Shown here one piece after another: positions 17,461 to 25,063 of a DNA stretch of 38,097 nt. Source of the DNA: Nocardia alni (lineage in GTDB: Bacteria > Actinomycetota > Actinomycetes > Mycobacteriales > Mycobacteriaceae); the NCBI RefSeq assembly GCF_019038435.1, contig NZ_JAGPOX010000098.1, forward strand, positions 1 through 38,097, written 5' to 3'. How positions within the stretch are numbered: the first letter of the stretch is position 1; every line of letters starts with the position of its first letter. Position numbers and translations under genes: made by a program. Below the pieces are notes generated by a model. The model worked only from the letters and a program-made list of their open reading frames with translations, was not told the DNA's origin and ran no database searches.

Positions 17461-17480
17461 TACACATGATGATCTGTGTA
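17461..17480. promoter_or_regulatory. TACACA-n8-TGTGTA operator candidate
   Basis: A perfect 6-bp inverted repeat, TACACA (17461-17466) and TGTGTA (17475-17480), lies 67 bases upstream of the first dehydrogenase gene and facing the TetR gene. It also overlaps a smaller TGTA-n5-TACA repeat just upstream. It does not match the KstR or KstR2 consensus as I know them. Assignment to the neighbouring TetR is inferred. Confidence 0.45.
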
Positions 17481-17631
17481 TCAAATGTGCAGTCGAGAGA
17501 AGGGTGCGCCCCAGTGCGCTCGCCGTGCGACGGCAGCCCTATGGGGGCAGCGCGCTGCCGGGGCGTGGCAGTCTGCCCACGCCGCCGCGGATGCTGGTCG
17601 CCGCGGATGCTGGTCTACGGGTGTGCGGATA

Positions 17632-17766
17632 CGCGGTGGGTTTCGTCGCTACGGCTTTGGCGGCAGTGGGGGGTGCGTGGTGGGTTTCGTCGCTACGGCT
17701 TCGGTGGCAGTGGGGGTGGGTGCGCGGTGAGTTCCGTCGCTACCACCTCGGCGGCAACCGGGGGCG
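17632..17766. repeat. Three tandem copies of a ~45-bp unit
   Basis: The unit gcgtggtgggtttcgtcgc continues with tacggcttcggtggcagtgg. Copies begin at 17632, 17675 and 17722; the third is the most diverged. It lies between the dehydrogenase promoter and the TetR gene. No coding function is evident. Confidence 0.75.
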
Positions 17767-17836
17767 GATGTGGGGGAGCCGCTCGTTGCCTCGACGAGGG
17801 CGGTGTCGCGGGACGGAGGGCACCTATGCTGAGCGA

Positions 17837-18472
17837 ATGGCACGCGGGGAGACGACGCGCAGGGAGCCTGCAAGGCCGCGCGGTGAGACAACCCGGCCGC
17901 GCGGACGGCCGGCGATGGCCAGTCCGGATGCGGTGCTGGAGGTGACCCTGGCCGCGTTCCGCGCCGGTGAGCGGGTGGACGTGTACGCGATCGCCGCCGG
18001 TCTGGGGGTGAGCCGAGCCAGTGTCTACCGGTGGTTCGGCTCCCGCGACGGGCTGCTGGGCGCGGCACTGGCTCGTCAGCTCGAGCGGATGGTGCAGGCC
18101 GCGGACCGGCGCTGCCGGGCTCGGGGGGCCGAACGCGTATCCCAGGTTCTGGACCGCACGGTCCGGTGGCTGGCCGAGGACAGCTCGCTGCGCACGTATT
18201 TCGACAACGAATCCACCGCGGCGCTGCGCCTGATCACCCGCAGCGACGGCCTCGTGCACCAGGCGACCGTCGCCGCGCTGGACAAGCTGATTCAGCGTGC
18301 CGAGGAGCAGGACGGCTACCGCCCGCCGATCGACCGGGGCACCCTGGCCTACGCGCTGGTGCGGCTGGTGGAGGCTTTTCTCTACAACGACGCGGTAGCG
18401 GGATTCCGCGGCGAGGTGGACCGGCTGCGCGAGGTGCAGGAGGCGCTGCTCGGGGTGCACGCGCAGGAGTAG
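17837..18472 (+). CDS. TetR family regulator (QsdR-like)
   Basis: A 211-residue regulator. The helix-turn-helix is at about residues 46-72: VDVYAIAAGLGVSRASVYRWF followed by GSRDGLLGAAL. The Arg-rich N-terminal arm has a duplicated RGETTR segment. The pattern VDVYAIA..LGVSRASVYRWFG resembles the QsdR branch of TetR proteins (named from Rhodococcus quorum-quenching control). ATG 17837 is the first in-frame Met after the repeats; the upstream part of the frame is low-complexity. Divergent from the dehydrogenase pair, it may sense an acyl-CoA or other fatty ligand; that is inference. Confidence 0.88.
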   Translation: MARGETTRREPARPRGETTRPRGRPAMASPDAVLEVTLAAFRAGERVDVYAIAAGLGVSRASVYRWFGSRDGLLGAALARQLERMVQAADRRCRARGAERVSQVLDRTVRWLAEDSSLRTYFDNESTAALRLITRSDGLVHQATVAALDKLIQRAEEQDGYRPPIDRGTLAYALVRLVEAFLYNDAVAGFRGEVDRLREVQEALLGVHAQE

Positions 18473-18482
18473 GCGCCGGAGC

Positions 18483-18908
18483 TCACGTCATCACCGTGCC
18501 AGCACCGATCGCCAGATATCCCAACGTCACCGTCATCATGAACCACGCCGCGCCCTGCCAGATCGGCCAGGCTTGCTGCCGCTTCCAGGTCCGGTAGGTG
18601 GCGACGAACGCCCCGACCGTGCCGATGATCAACACGAGTCCCGGGCCGAGCAGAATCGAGATCTGCGAGGCCGTGTCGCAGTAGGTATGCCCCGTCCGCG
18701 CGCACGGCTCGCGCCGCCCGGCCCACACCTGGATCGCCACGAACACCAGCACGGTGACCACGAGCACGCCGATGCAGTACTCCACCGCACGCCGATACAT
18801 ACCCGGATCGCGCCAGTGCTTCTCGACGTCGTTACGCGCGGCTGAGTCGCCGGCTGATTCATCGGGGGAGTCTCCGCCCTCAGCCTCGTCCCCGGCATCC
18901 TGCGCCAC
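18483..18908 (-). CDS. Small membrane protein of unknown function, three TM segments
   Basis: A 141-residue protein I do not recognise. The first 40 residues are acidic and hydrophilic. Likely transmembrane helices span about 44-62, 86-104 and 117-138. Two cysteines (69 and 77) flank a short polar loop between helices 1 and 2 and could form a disulfide. The GTG start has a perfect AGGAGG nine bases ahead, which makes the gene convincing. It converges on the TetR gene with a 10-base gap. Confidence 0.75.
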   Translation of the reverse strand: MAQDAGDEAEGGDSPDESAGDSAARNDVEKHWRDPGMYRRAVEYCIGVLVVTVLVFVAIQVWAGRREPCARTGHTYCDTASQISILLGPGLVLIIGTVGAFVATYRTWKRQQAWPIWQGAAWFMMTVTLGYLAIGAGTVMT

Positions 18909-19004
18909 AGTGGGCCTCCTTCGCTCCGATCAGCCGTGTCCCGCCAGTGTCCCGCACGACACCGACAAGTGACTCCCCACCGAGGCAGTGCCCCCGTCTG
19001 TGCC

Positions 19005-19320
19005 GAATGAGCAACGTGCCTCGCGCTCGAGCGATTGCTCTGCGTAGGCACGTTTGGACGTATGTGCTGGGGTGGTTCGGCTCGCTGGTTTCGGCAGAGG
19101 CGGTGCGCCTGGCGTTGCTCGAATGAGCAACGTACCTCGCGCTCGAGCGATTGCCCTGAGTGGGCACGTTTGGACTGTAAGTGCTGGGGCGGTTCGGCTC
19201 GCTGGTTTCGGCAGAGGCGGTGCGCCTGGCGTTGCTCGAATGAGCAACGTGCGCGATTGGCTCGGGCAGGCGCCCGCCGCGAGTATTGGGTGGTTCGGCT
19301 CGTCGGCTTCATCATTCGCA
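19005..19320. repeat. Tandem repeat of ~116 bp with junction hairpins
   Basis: Copy 1 is 19005-19120, copy 2 is 19121-19237, and a decayed third copy runs to about 19320. The copies differ at only a few sites. At each unit junction CGTTGCTC-GAAT-GAGCAACG forms a perfect 8-bp hairpin. CGTGCC and GGCACG inside the unit can also pair. Frames through it on the minus strand give repeated peptides and are not taken as genes. Confidence 0.85.
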
Positions 19321-19462
19321 GGTAGTGGCAGGCGTCGGAACTGGCGGGCTCGAGCCGCCACGGCACTCGATCGACCGAGCAGATCATATCGGGCTGTCCG
19401 TCGCGGCCGTGCGCCGCCAGCACGCCGTATGCGGCGTCCACGATTCGCCCGCGCGGCCTTCC

Positions 19463-19670
19463 CGAGTCGCCCGTCCCAAGGTTCTCGCCATCGAGGATCT
19501 GGTCGAACGGCAGCTGACCGCCTGGCGGCAACGGTGGTCGCCCAGCTCTCCGACACCACAGGGCCGGTGCGCCTCGAATCCGTCGGCAATTCCGAGCAGG
19601 CGCTCGCGGTGGCGGCCGGGTGTCAGTGCGTCCTGGTCGATATCAGCCTGCCGGAGGCGGCGACGGCGAG
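19463..19670 (+). pseudogene. Possible decayed response-regulator receiver fragment
   Basis: One frame reads PKVLAIEDLVERQLTA and, after a shift near 19510, another reads VRLESVGNSEQALAVAAGC then VLVDISLPEA. The first looks like the beta-1 strand and acidic pocket of a receiver domain and the last like the strand with the phospho-acceptor Asp and the following LPxx turn. No intact gene surrounds it. The match is short, so this is tentative. Two adjacent 16-bp direct repeats follow at 19945-19960 and 19961-19976. The rest of 18909-20051 holds no other gene I can support. Confidence 0.3.
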
Positions 19671-20051
19671 GGGTATGCCGCGAGATCCGGACCGTGTCGC
19701 CGGAGGGGCCGTACCATCTGCCCGGCTGGTTACTCGCGGCACCGTCGCTCACTCGACGGCGGCACGCTTGCGGGTGATCCCTCCTGCAGGTGGCGGTTAG
19801 GTTGGAGCGGGGATCGGCATTCTCGCTCTGCTCGATTCCGCAGTCGGTACAGGGGCCGATACCGCCGAAACCTATACCGCCGGTGAGATCGTGCACGGTC
19901 CGAGCGCGGTATCCGCATTGAGGACGTTCCCTCCGACGGGACGGCCCAGGAGGCAGCCGGCCCAGGAGGCAGCCGGATCAGCGCGAAGAATCGCGGTCGG
20001 AGGCAGCGCAGGATTGCAGCCTGGCCGAAGCCCTCAATTACTATTCCGCGC

Positions 20052-20411
20052 ATGTCTGTTCAGCGGCTGCACGTCGTACCCTCCCGGTTCGCGGTCGAGC
20101 ATTTCGCCGAGTCCACCTTCCCCGAGGACGACGAGTGGATCGCGCTCGTTCGCGCGCCGGAGGGGCTGACCGTGGTGCGTGACGCACCGCCGTGGGCGGA
20201 GGGGGAGATCTGGATCGGTCTGTACGGTGATCCGGCCAGGCACGGGCGGAACGCCGAGATGCCCGCAGCGATCCTGGGTCCGCTGGCCGGCGCGGGCATC
20301 CCCGTGTTCGTCCTGTCCACGTACCACGCTGACCTGGTCTTGGTGCCCGAACACCGCCTGATCGATGCCAAGGCGACATTGCGCGAGGCTGGGCTGAAGG
20401 TCGACGAGTAG
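20052..20411 (+). CDS. ACT-domain (CASTOR/ACT_7-like) protein
   Basis: A 119-residue protein. The C-terminal half (MPAAILGPLAGAGIPVFVLST then YHADLVLVPEHRLIDAKATL) is the ACT_7-type fold found in small bacterial amino-acid-sensing proteins and in eukaryotic CASTOR. The N-terminal half (WIALVRAPEGLTVVRDA) forms the companion ACT-like unit. These proteins probably bind amino acids; no catalytic residues are evident. ATG 20052 follows a short intergenic stretch with no strong ribosome site. It is followed by the second copy of the hairpin array. Confidence 0.82.
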   Translation: MSVQRLHVVPSRFAVEHFAESTFPEDDEWIALVRAPEGLTVVRDAPPWAEGEIWIGLYGDPARHGRNAEMPAAILGPLAGAGIPVFVLSTYHADLVLVPEHRLIDAKATLREAGLKVDE

Positions 20412-20426
20412 GTCGAGCCCTGTCTG

Positions 20427-20804
20427 AGCCCGGCCTATCGCTGCATTCTTCGCGATGATTCGCCGGTTTCCAGACAGCTGGGAGCGAAAAATGCAGCGCT
20501 AAGCCGGGTTGTCCGCGCAGTGTGCGGTTCGGTGTGGCGGTCGTGCTCTGACACCCGGCGGCCCGCGGCGGCACATCACCGGCCGCTGGAGCTTCGACGC
20601 GGCAAAAGGCAACGGTAGGCCGGGTTGTCCCGCGGTGGTGCGTAGTCGGCACGTGCTATTCGACGTGGGTGCGCTGACAGTTGGTCGCTGTGTCGGCCAT
20701 CACTCGCCGTGCTGCCGGGGAGAACCGGCCTCCGGCTGCATTTTTCGGGCGGATTCGTCGGAAACCAGAGTCTCGGAGCGGAAAAATGCAGCGTTAGGCC
20801 GGGA
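20427..20804. repeat. Second locus of the hairpin repeat, opposite orientation
   Basis: Intact hairpins lie at 20427-20514 and 20720-20804, with a degenerate half between (about 20573-20640). The reverse complement of 20600-20810 matches 10255-10460 closely, both hairpin and spacer. Cores are GCTGCATT and AATGCAGC as in the first locus. The interval 20805-21022 has no gene I can support. Confidence 0.88.
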
Positions 20805-21022
20805 TACCCTGCGCATCACACAGTCGAATCCTGCCGGTGCGACGTGCGTGAATTCCGTGAAGGCGTTCGGCCGCAGCTCGCAGCAGGCCGACAGGTTCGG
20901 GATGATCGCCGGGGGACGGTGACTGTGGTCGCAGTGCAACGGAACTGCACATCGTCGCCATCCGGCCAGTGGTCGTGCCCCGGCAGCAGGACTCGGCGGG
21001 GTGCCCCGATGGTGTGGTCGCT

Positions 21023-21373
21023 TCAGCTCCGGCTCGGTGGCTGCACGGTATCGATGACGTCGACCTGCACCGGGACGACCCCCGTGTCGATCATGTCGAT
21101 CTGCCGGGCGGCGCCCTCGATGAGATCGATGATCCGGCCATCCACGAACGGGCCCCGGTCGTTGATTCGCACCTCGACGGTCGATCCGTTGTCGCGGTTG
21201 GTGACTCGGACCATGGTGCCGAAGGGCAGGTTAGGGTGTGCGGCGGTCAGACCGGTCGGGTCGCACACCTCACCGGAGGCAGTCCGCGGCCCTTGCGTCT
21301 CGCAGGTATACCAACTCGCCAAACCGGTTTCGGTCGTATCCATTCGATCGAAGGTACCCGTATCACCCAGCAT
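21023..21373 (-). CDS. RlpA-like double-psi beta-barrel protein, no signal peptide
   Basis: A 116-residue protein covering the RlpA core: GLASWYTCETQGPRTASGE (about 17-35), LTAAHPNLPFGTMVRVTNR (about 42-60), VRINDRGPFVDGRIIDL (about 68-84) and the terminal strand. RlpA-type domains cleave or bind peptidoglycan glycan strands. ATG 21373 or 21343 are possible starts; neither gives a signal peptide, and the frame upstream to 21544 is antisense-like and basic. It begins 24 bases after the LysB-like gene ends, so the two form an operon. The pair resembles a wall-lysis module rather than a housekeeping septal factor. Confidence 0.75.
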   Translation of the reverse strand: MLGDTGTFDRMDTTETGLASWYTCETQGPRTASGEVCDPTGLTAAHPNLPFGTMVRVTNRDNGSTVEVRINDRGPFVDGRIIDLIEGAARQIDMIDTGVVPVQVDVIDTVQPPSRS

Positions 21374-21396
21374 GTCGAAGCGGGCGAGCGCCGGAT

Positions 21397-22155
21397 TCAC
21401 GACTGCTGATTGATCAGATCGGCGAGACGATCGAGGTAGCCGCCGTCGATGTAGGCGGTGGTATGTTCGCCGCCGAACAAATATCCGTAGATCAGCGTTC
21501 CGGCCTCGGCGAGTTGCTCGGGGGTGTAGTCGGCGGTGGGCCACTGGCCGTCGATCAGGCTCTGCGCGAGTTCGGGAGTCCAGTCCAGCGTCGCGAAGGT
21601 GAACGGCGCGACCGCCGTTGCCAGGTCACGCAAGGGGGACTTGTCCGGGCAGCTGGTGATGCCGTCCTGCGGGTTGGCGGCGGTGAATACGGGAAGGCCT
21701 GCGGGCCAGGGAGAGTGCGCCCCGTTTATGCCGGATCCGGTCGAGTCCGAGTCGATCGATTCGCTGGGCGCGCGGTTGGGATTCGCGACGACACCGGCCC
21801 AGGCCAGCTCGCAATCCTGGTACTGCCCTTGCGCTTTCAGCTCGAGGAACCGGCTCACCAGCTCCGCGCCCAGACTGTACCCCAGCAGCCCGACCAGATT
21901 CGGGGTCGCGCGGATCGCCGCGGCCAGCAACGGCAGCCCCGTCGCGATCGACTCCTCCTCCGAGGGCCCTAGCGGATTGTCGTCACCGTTGAACGGACCG
22001 ACGGACGCTGGATACGGAATTTCCTGTCCGATAACGTATTTCGAGGGATCCAGCTGTTCGGTGACATTCGACAGCATATTGCCGCCGGTGAGCGGTTCGG
22101 CCGCTCCGCGACAGGTCAGGACGGTGATCACGCTATCACCGGCTCGTCGGTCCAC
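21397..22155 (-). CDS. LysB/cutinase-like serine esterase (PE-PPE / lysin B fold)
   Basis: A 252-residue alpha/beta hydrolase. Nucleophile Ser94 is in LLGYSLGAELVSRFLE, a candidate Asp164 is in NPQDGITSCPD and a candidate His231 is in FGGEHTTAYIDGGYLDRLADLI. The order and the long polar insert between Ser and Asp resemble mycobacteriophage lysin B, which cuts the mycolyl-arabinogalactan ester, and the related cutinase/PE-PPE group. No signal peptide is seen at GTG 22155 (GTG 22131 is an alternative), unlike secreted cutinases. With the RlpA-like gene just downstream it could be a phage-derived lysis remnant or a protein exported by another route. Family assignment is moderate. Confidence 0.65.
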   Translation of the reverse strand: MDRRAGDSVITVLTCRGAAEPLTGGNMLSNVTEQLDPSKYVIGQEIPYPASVGPFNGDDNPLGPSEEESIATGLPLLAAAIRATPNLVGLLGYSLGAELVSRFLELKAQGQYQDCELAWAGVVANPNRAPSESIDSDSTGSGINGAHSPWPAGLPVFTAANPQDGITSCPDKSPLRDLATAVAPFTFATLDWTPELAQSLIDGQWPTADYTPEQLAEAGTLIYGYLFGGEHTTAYIDGGYLDRLADLINQQS

Positions 22156-22310
22156 ATGGTCTCACCATTGAGAGAGGTTCTGTACAACCCATTGTATTCG
22201 CCGTGTCGTACCACCGGGTCTCGATTCCGCGGCGAATCTCGCCGAGGCTGTGCCGAATCCGTTCCGAGGATCGCGAGCTCGAGGACTGCAGCCGGCACGG
22301 CCAGTGGTCA

Positions 22311-22415
22311 CCATCGCCAGCCGGCTCCCCGGTCGAGATTCCCCGCGACCACCTCGTAAAATCCGCCGCTGGACGGATACGCCTGCACGAGCTGCCGATA
22401 CGACGGCACCAGGCC
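22311..22415 (-). pseudogene. Fragment of an APC-type permease gene
   Basis: A minus-strand stretch reads SYRQLVQAYPSSGGFYEVV followed by AGNLDRGAGW. This closely resembles the helix 2-3 region (SYRQTxxAYPSGGGxYEV, then NLG) of one actinobacterial branch of APC permeases. Nothing recognisable flanks it, so it is a relic. The remainder of 22156-22840 shows no other gene. Confidence 0.4.
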
Positions 22416-22828
22416 GGCAGCACCTCTACCGGCGCGGCCACCCATCAGGTCGCATACAGATGGGCCGCACCGCGTCGAGTCAGGACGAGCAAGATCTCCA
22501 GTGTCGCGTATGCGCCTGAGTGCAGCGGGTCGCCAGCGAAAATCGGCAGGGCTATCGGCTTCGGCAGGAGCGTCTCGCTGAGTCGATCGCTCCGGCTGCC
22601 TGAGAACCAGTCGCGTGGCGACGCCGGTCGGTGAAACGACGAGGAGCCCGCCTGAGCGTGGGAGATTACTGCTGCGAAACCGATAGGGACGGAACGTGGT
22701 AGAAGTCGTAGCCAGGGAGCCTTCTTCTGGGTGCACTTTCGTCACTGTCACGTAATGGTGGTGGAGGCTCTCGCGTCGGCTGTCGGGTGCAATCCCGGAA
22801 ACCCCTACCGGCAGGGTATACGTATAAA

Positions 22829-22840
22829 TATAATGCAAAT
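22829..22840 (+). promoter_or_regulatory. TATAAT -10 element placed for a leaderless start
   Basis: A consensus TATAAT (22829-22834) is followed by six bases and then the ATG at 22841. That spacing puts transcription start at or next to the A of the ATG, as in leaderless mRNAs common in this group. The local sequence is unusually AT-rich. No good -35 is seen. Confidence 0.5.
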
Positions 22841-23131
22841 ATGTTCGATCCCATCAGTCTTACCGTTGGCGCGGCACTTGTGGGCGCCGGATGGGTGGCC
22901 GGGCGCTTCGGTCGGCTCAGGACCCGGCGGACGACTGCCGAGTCCGCGCTGTGCGGGTGCGGTCACGACCTGGCGCTACATGACCGGGAGAACGGTCGCT
23001 GCCATGCCGAGATTTTCCGCAAGACCGGCCACGGTCTGCGCGAGTGGGCCGGGTGCAACTGTCGCCGGTACACCGGCCCGACGCCGTTGGAGGAGTTGTT
23101 CACCCCGACGCCGTTGCCGCCGGTACAGTAA
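22841..23131 (+). CDS. Small Cys-rich membrane-anchored protein, unknown function
   Basis: A 96-residue protein. A single N-terminal hydrophobic segment (about 4-22) is followed by a basic stretch and a Cys/His-rich domain: CGCGHDLALHD (38-48), C54 and C72-N-C74, ending in CRRYTGPTPL. The C-x-C-GH...H...C...C-x-C pattern suggests zinc binding; similar small actinobacterial proteins of unknown role exist. Its start is supported by the TATAAT element six bases ahead. No neighbour explains its job. Confidence 0.65.
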   Translation: MFDPISLTVGAALVGAGWVAGRFGRLRTRRTTAESALCGCGHDLALHDRENGRCHAEIFRKTGHGLREWAGCNCRRYTGPTPLEELFTPTPLPPVQ

Positions 23132-23214
23132 CGCGGTCTGCGTGGGGTAAGTGCCGGCGCGGCGGGTCGAGTCCGCAGGATTGTGTACGACCGGATCCCA
23201 GCGAAGTCTGGGCG

Positions 23215-23377
23215 TGTCGTCGCCTGGTCGGCGCGGTCTTGGCCGAGCAGCATGACGAATGGATCGAAGGCCGCCGCTACCTCGGCTCGGACGCCGCCGC
23301 TACCTCGGCTTGGACGTCCTGGCCCGCTCCGCGACCTCGCCGACCAGGAGGACACCACCTCAGCACTGACCGCCTGA
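23215..23377 (+). pseudogene. 3' remnant of an IS256-type transposase gene with a 23-bp duplication
   Basis: RRLVGAVLAEQHDEWIEGRR then YLG resembles the C-terminal end of IS256/Mutator-family transposases in actinobacteria. Immediately after it, 23 bases are duplicated in tandem (23270-23292 and 23293-23315, one mismatch), shifting the frame; the expected tail DxxDTTSALTA-like is recovered in another frame ending at 23377. Only the last ~50 codons remain and no inverted terminal repeat is evident. Confidence 0.5.
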
Positions 23378-23458
23378 CCAAACAGGATCACGCGGCAATC
23401 ACCCGATACGCCACCCGCTTGGACTTGACCGCGCGGCGTTCCCGCACCCTGTCGGATG

Positions 23459-23524
23459 GAGGCCGTGCGGATGGGCGCTGTCGGGATGGGCGCTGTGTGG
23501 ATGGGCGCTGTGTGGATGAGCATG
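23459..23524. repeat. 15-bp tandem repeat, about four copies
   Basis: Units gtgtggatgggcgct with small changes recur four times, the last partial. The length is a multiple of three and gives a repeating pentapeptide on the minus strand, but no gene is supported there. Confidence 0.7.
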
Positions 23525-23689
23525 GGCAGATGTAGTCCTGGCCTGCTCTCCGTGCACAAGACGTTCGGGCACCGTGCAGGTTCGACTGCCGTGTTGTTGG
23601 ACCCACAGCCGAATCGTGCAGCGTGGCAGCAAGGTCCCGGTCACCGGCGAGCTGGCTAGGGCGGCGCTGCTCGCTCGATAGCCTCCGCG

Positions 23690-23992
23690 GCCCAGCACCA
23701 GCTGTTCGAGGCACTCGTCACGCTCAGCGGCACCGGGTAGTCGCGGCGGCGTCGAGCAGATGGACGAACTGTCGCCGCAGGCGCCGGGGTTCGCTGGCAC
23801 GCCCCCGAATTACACGGGCGCCATGGAGAAGTGGGTTTCGCTGATCTACAACGAACCCCGCGACGAGGTGGCAGCCTGACTGAACGCCCGTGGCTGGCAC
23901 GCCGAGCGTGTCTACCTCGCCGACTACAGCCGACCCGCAGGGTGGACTCCAGCAAAGACTGCTCAGTCTGGTGACCGCGATGCTGGAGTGAT
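23690..23992 (+). pseudogene. Decayed SAM-dependent methyltransferase (TIGR00027-like)
   Basis: AQHQLFEALVTLSGTG followed by a TAG resembles the AQxxLFDxITALSAPGSR stretch of the TIGR00027/leucine-carboxylmethyltransferase-like family. Further on, in another frame, MEKWVSLIYNEPRDEVAA, a TGA (23877-23879), then LNARGWHAERVYLADYSRP matches the C-terminal (DVAxWLxxRGW) region; the TGA sits where the family has Trp, so a TGG to TGA change is likely. Several lesions make it non-functional. Confidence 0.55.
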
Positions 23993-23995
23993 CCA

Positions 23996-24631
23996 CTACT
24001 TCCCGCTGGGATGACCGACGACCGACAGTGCCGTGGTCCAGTTGGCGGCGATGGCGTCCTGCGCGTCCGCCAGCGGGACCTTGCCCGAGCACACCAGGGA
24101 GTGCAGCTGATTCTCGACGGTGTCCTTCGGGTTGTTGGGGCCCGCACCGGGTTTGTGGCCGGGGGAAGGCGGTTCCACCCACAGGTTGCGCGGATCGTCC
24201 GGGTCGCCCCCGAGTTCGAGGGAGATCAGATGGTCGTACTCGGCATCGTGCAGGGATGCGGTGTAGCCGTACGACTTCGCGTTGGCGATCTTCTCTCGGT
24301 TGGTGATCGAGGCGGTCGGACGGATCGAGGAGGTGTATCCGCCGGCGCAGATGGTCTGCTTCTCGTCGGCGGAGGTGACCTTCGGGTTGGTGGCCCCCGG
24401 CGTGCAATTCGGATCGGGCAGCGGTTGCTTGTCAGCGGTGTACTGGTAATGGCAGGTGCCCGCGGCGGGTTGGGCTTGCACCGTGTAGTTGCCCGAGGGG
24501 CCGGGCCCTACCACGACGGACTCGCTCGCCGATCGCGATGCGACGGCCTGACCGGCCGATTTCACTGCGTGGGATGAGCATCCGGCGGCGAGCAGCGCCG
24601 CACAGAGCAATGGAACATACAGAGACTTCAT
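23996..24631 (-). CDS. HNH-nuclease-like lipoprotein
   Basis: A 211-residue exported protein. The signal peptide ends in the lipobox LLAAGC (Cys18), so it is probably membrane-anchored outside the cytoplasm. After a Ser/Ala-rich linker and a Cys-containing domain (Cys60, 76, 95), the C-terminal part has AEYDHLISLELGGDPDDPRN then LW, followed by NPKDTVENQLHSLVC. The DH...LxxGG...NLW...NPKD pattern is that of HNH/beta-beta-alpha metal nucleases (DHLIPLELGG-type). ATG 24631 has GGAAG in front. An external lipoprotein nuclease could act in nutrient scavenging, DNA uptake or competition; none is shown. No immunity gene is recognised next to it. Confidence 0.7.
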   Translation of the reverse strand: MKSLYVPLLCAALLAAGCSSHAVKSAGQAVASRSASESVVVGPGPSGNYTVQAQPAAGTCHYQYTADKQPLPDPNCTPGATNPKVTSADEKQTICAGGYTSSIRPTASITNREKIANAKSYGYTASLHDAEYDHLISLELGGDPDDPRNLWVEPPSPGHKPGAGPNNPKDTVENQLHSLVCSGKVPLADAQDAIAANWTTALSVVGHPSGK

Positions 24632-24775
24632 GGACTTCCCTCTAGCCGACGAACTTTCGGCCCTCATTGTCCGGCAGGGACCGCGACACGCGGGGGATAG
24701 ACACGCGACCAGTTAGCTGATCGGCGGGAATCCGGTGTTCAGCAGCGAATTCGGCCGTTGCCTGCTACGTGGAAC

Positions 24776-25057
24776 TCAGTGCCCGAGTACCGAATTCATG
24801 ATCGTTCCGGCGCTGGTGGCCACGGTGCCGCCGATCAGCGCGCCCGCGACCATCTTCGGGGATTGCAGACCGCTGCCGCTCCACTTCTCCCAGGCGAAGC
24901 GGCCGCCGGCGTAGATGATCGCGGCCGTCCCGGACAGTAGTGCGAACCAGGTCAGATAGTGCACGAGCTGCATGATCTTGTTCGCCAGGGGAGGACTCTC
25001 CGGCGTCGGATTCGTCAACTGGGCGAGGATCAGCTCGTGTACGGCGGTGATTACCAT
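24776..25057 (-). CDS. Small two-TM protein of unknown function
   Basis: A 93-residue protein with a polar N-terminus and two likely membrane helices (about 32-50 and 68-90) separated by a basic/aromatic loop, GRFAWEKWSGSGLQSPK. The size and two-helix layout resemble the small membrane subunits (TrbC/VirB2-like) found near actinobacterial mobile elements, but there is no sequence match I can name. ATG 25057 is chosen because the frame further upstream is low-quality and crosses a nested inverted repeat (25064-25127). Confidence 0.55.
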   Translation of the reverse strand: MVITAVHELILAQLTNPTPESPPLANKIMQLVHYLTWFALLSGTAAIIYAGGRFAWEKWSGSGLQSPKMVAGALIGGTVATSAGTIMNSVLGH

Positions 25058-25063
25058 GATGCG

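Noticed and set aside
18629..19531. 300-codon minus-strand frame with repeated SFEQRQAHRLCRNQ peptides
   Set aside because: Translated 116-bp repeat joined to antisense of other sequence.
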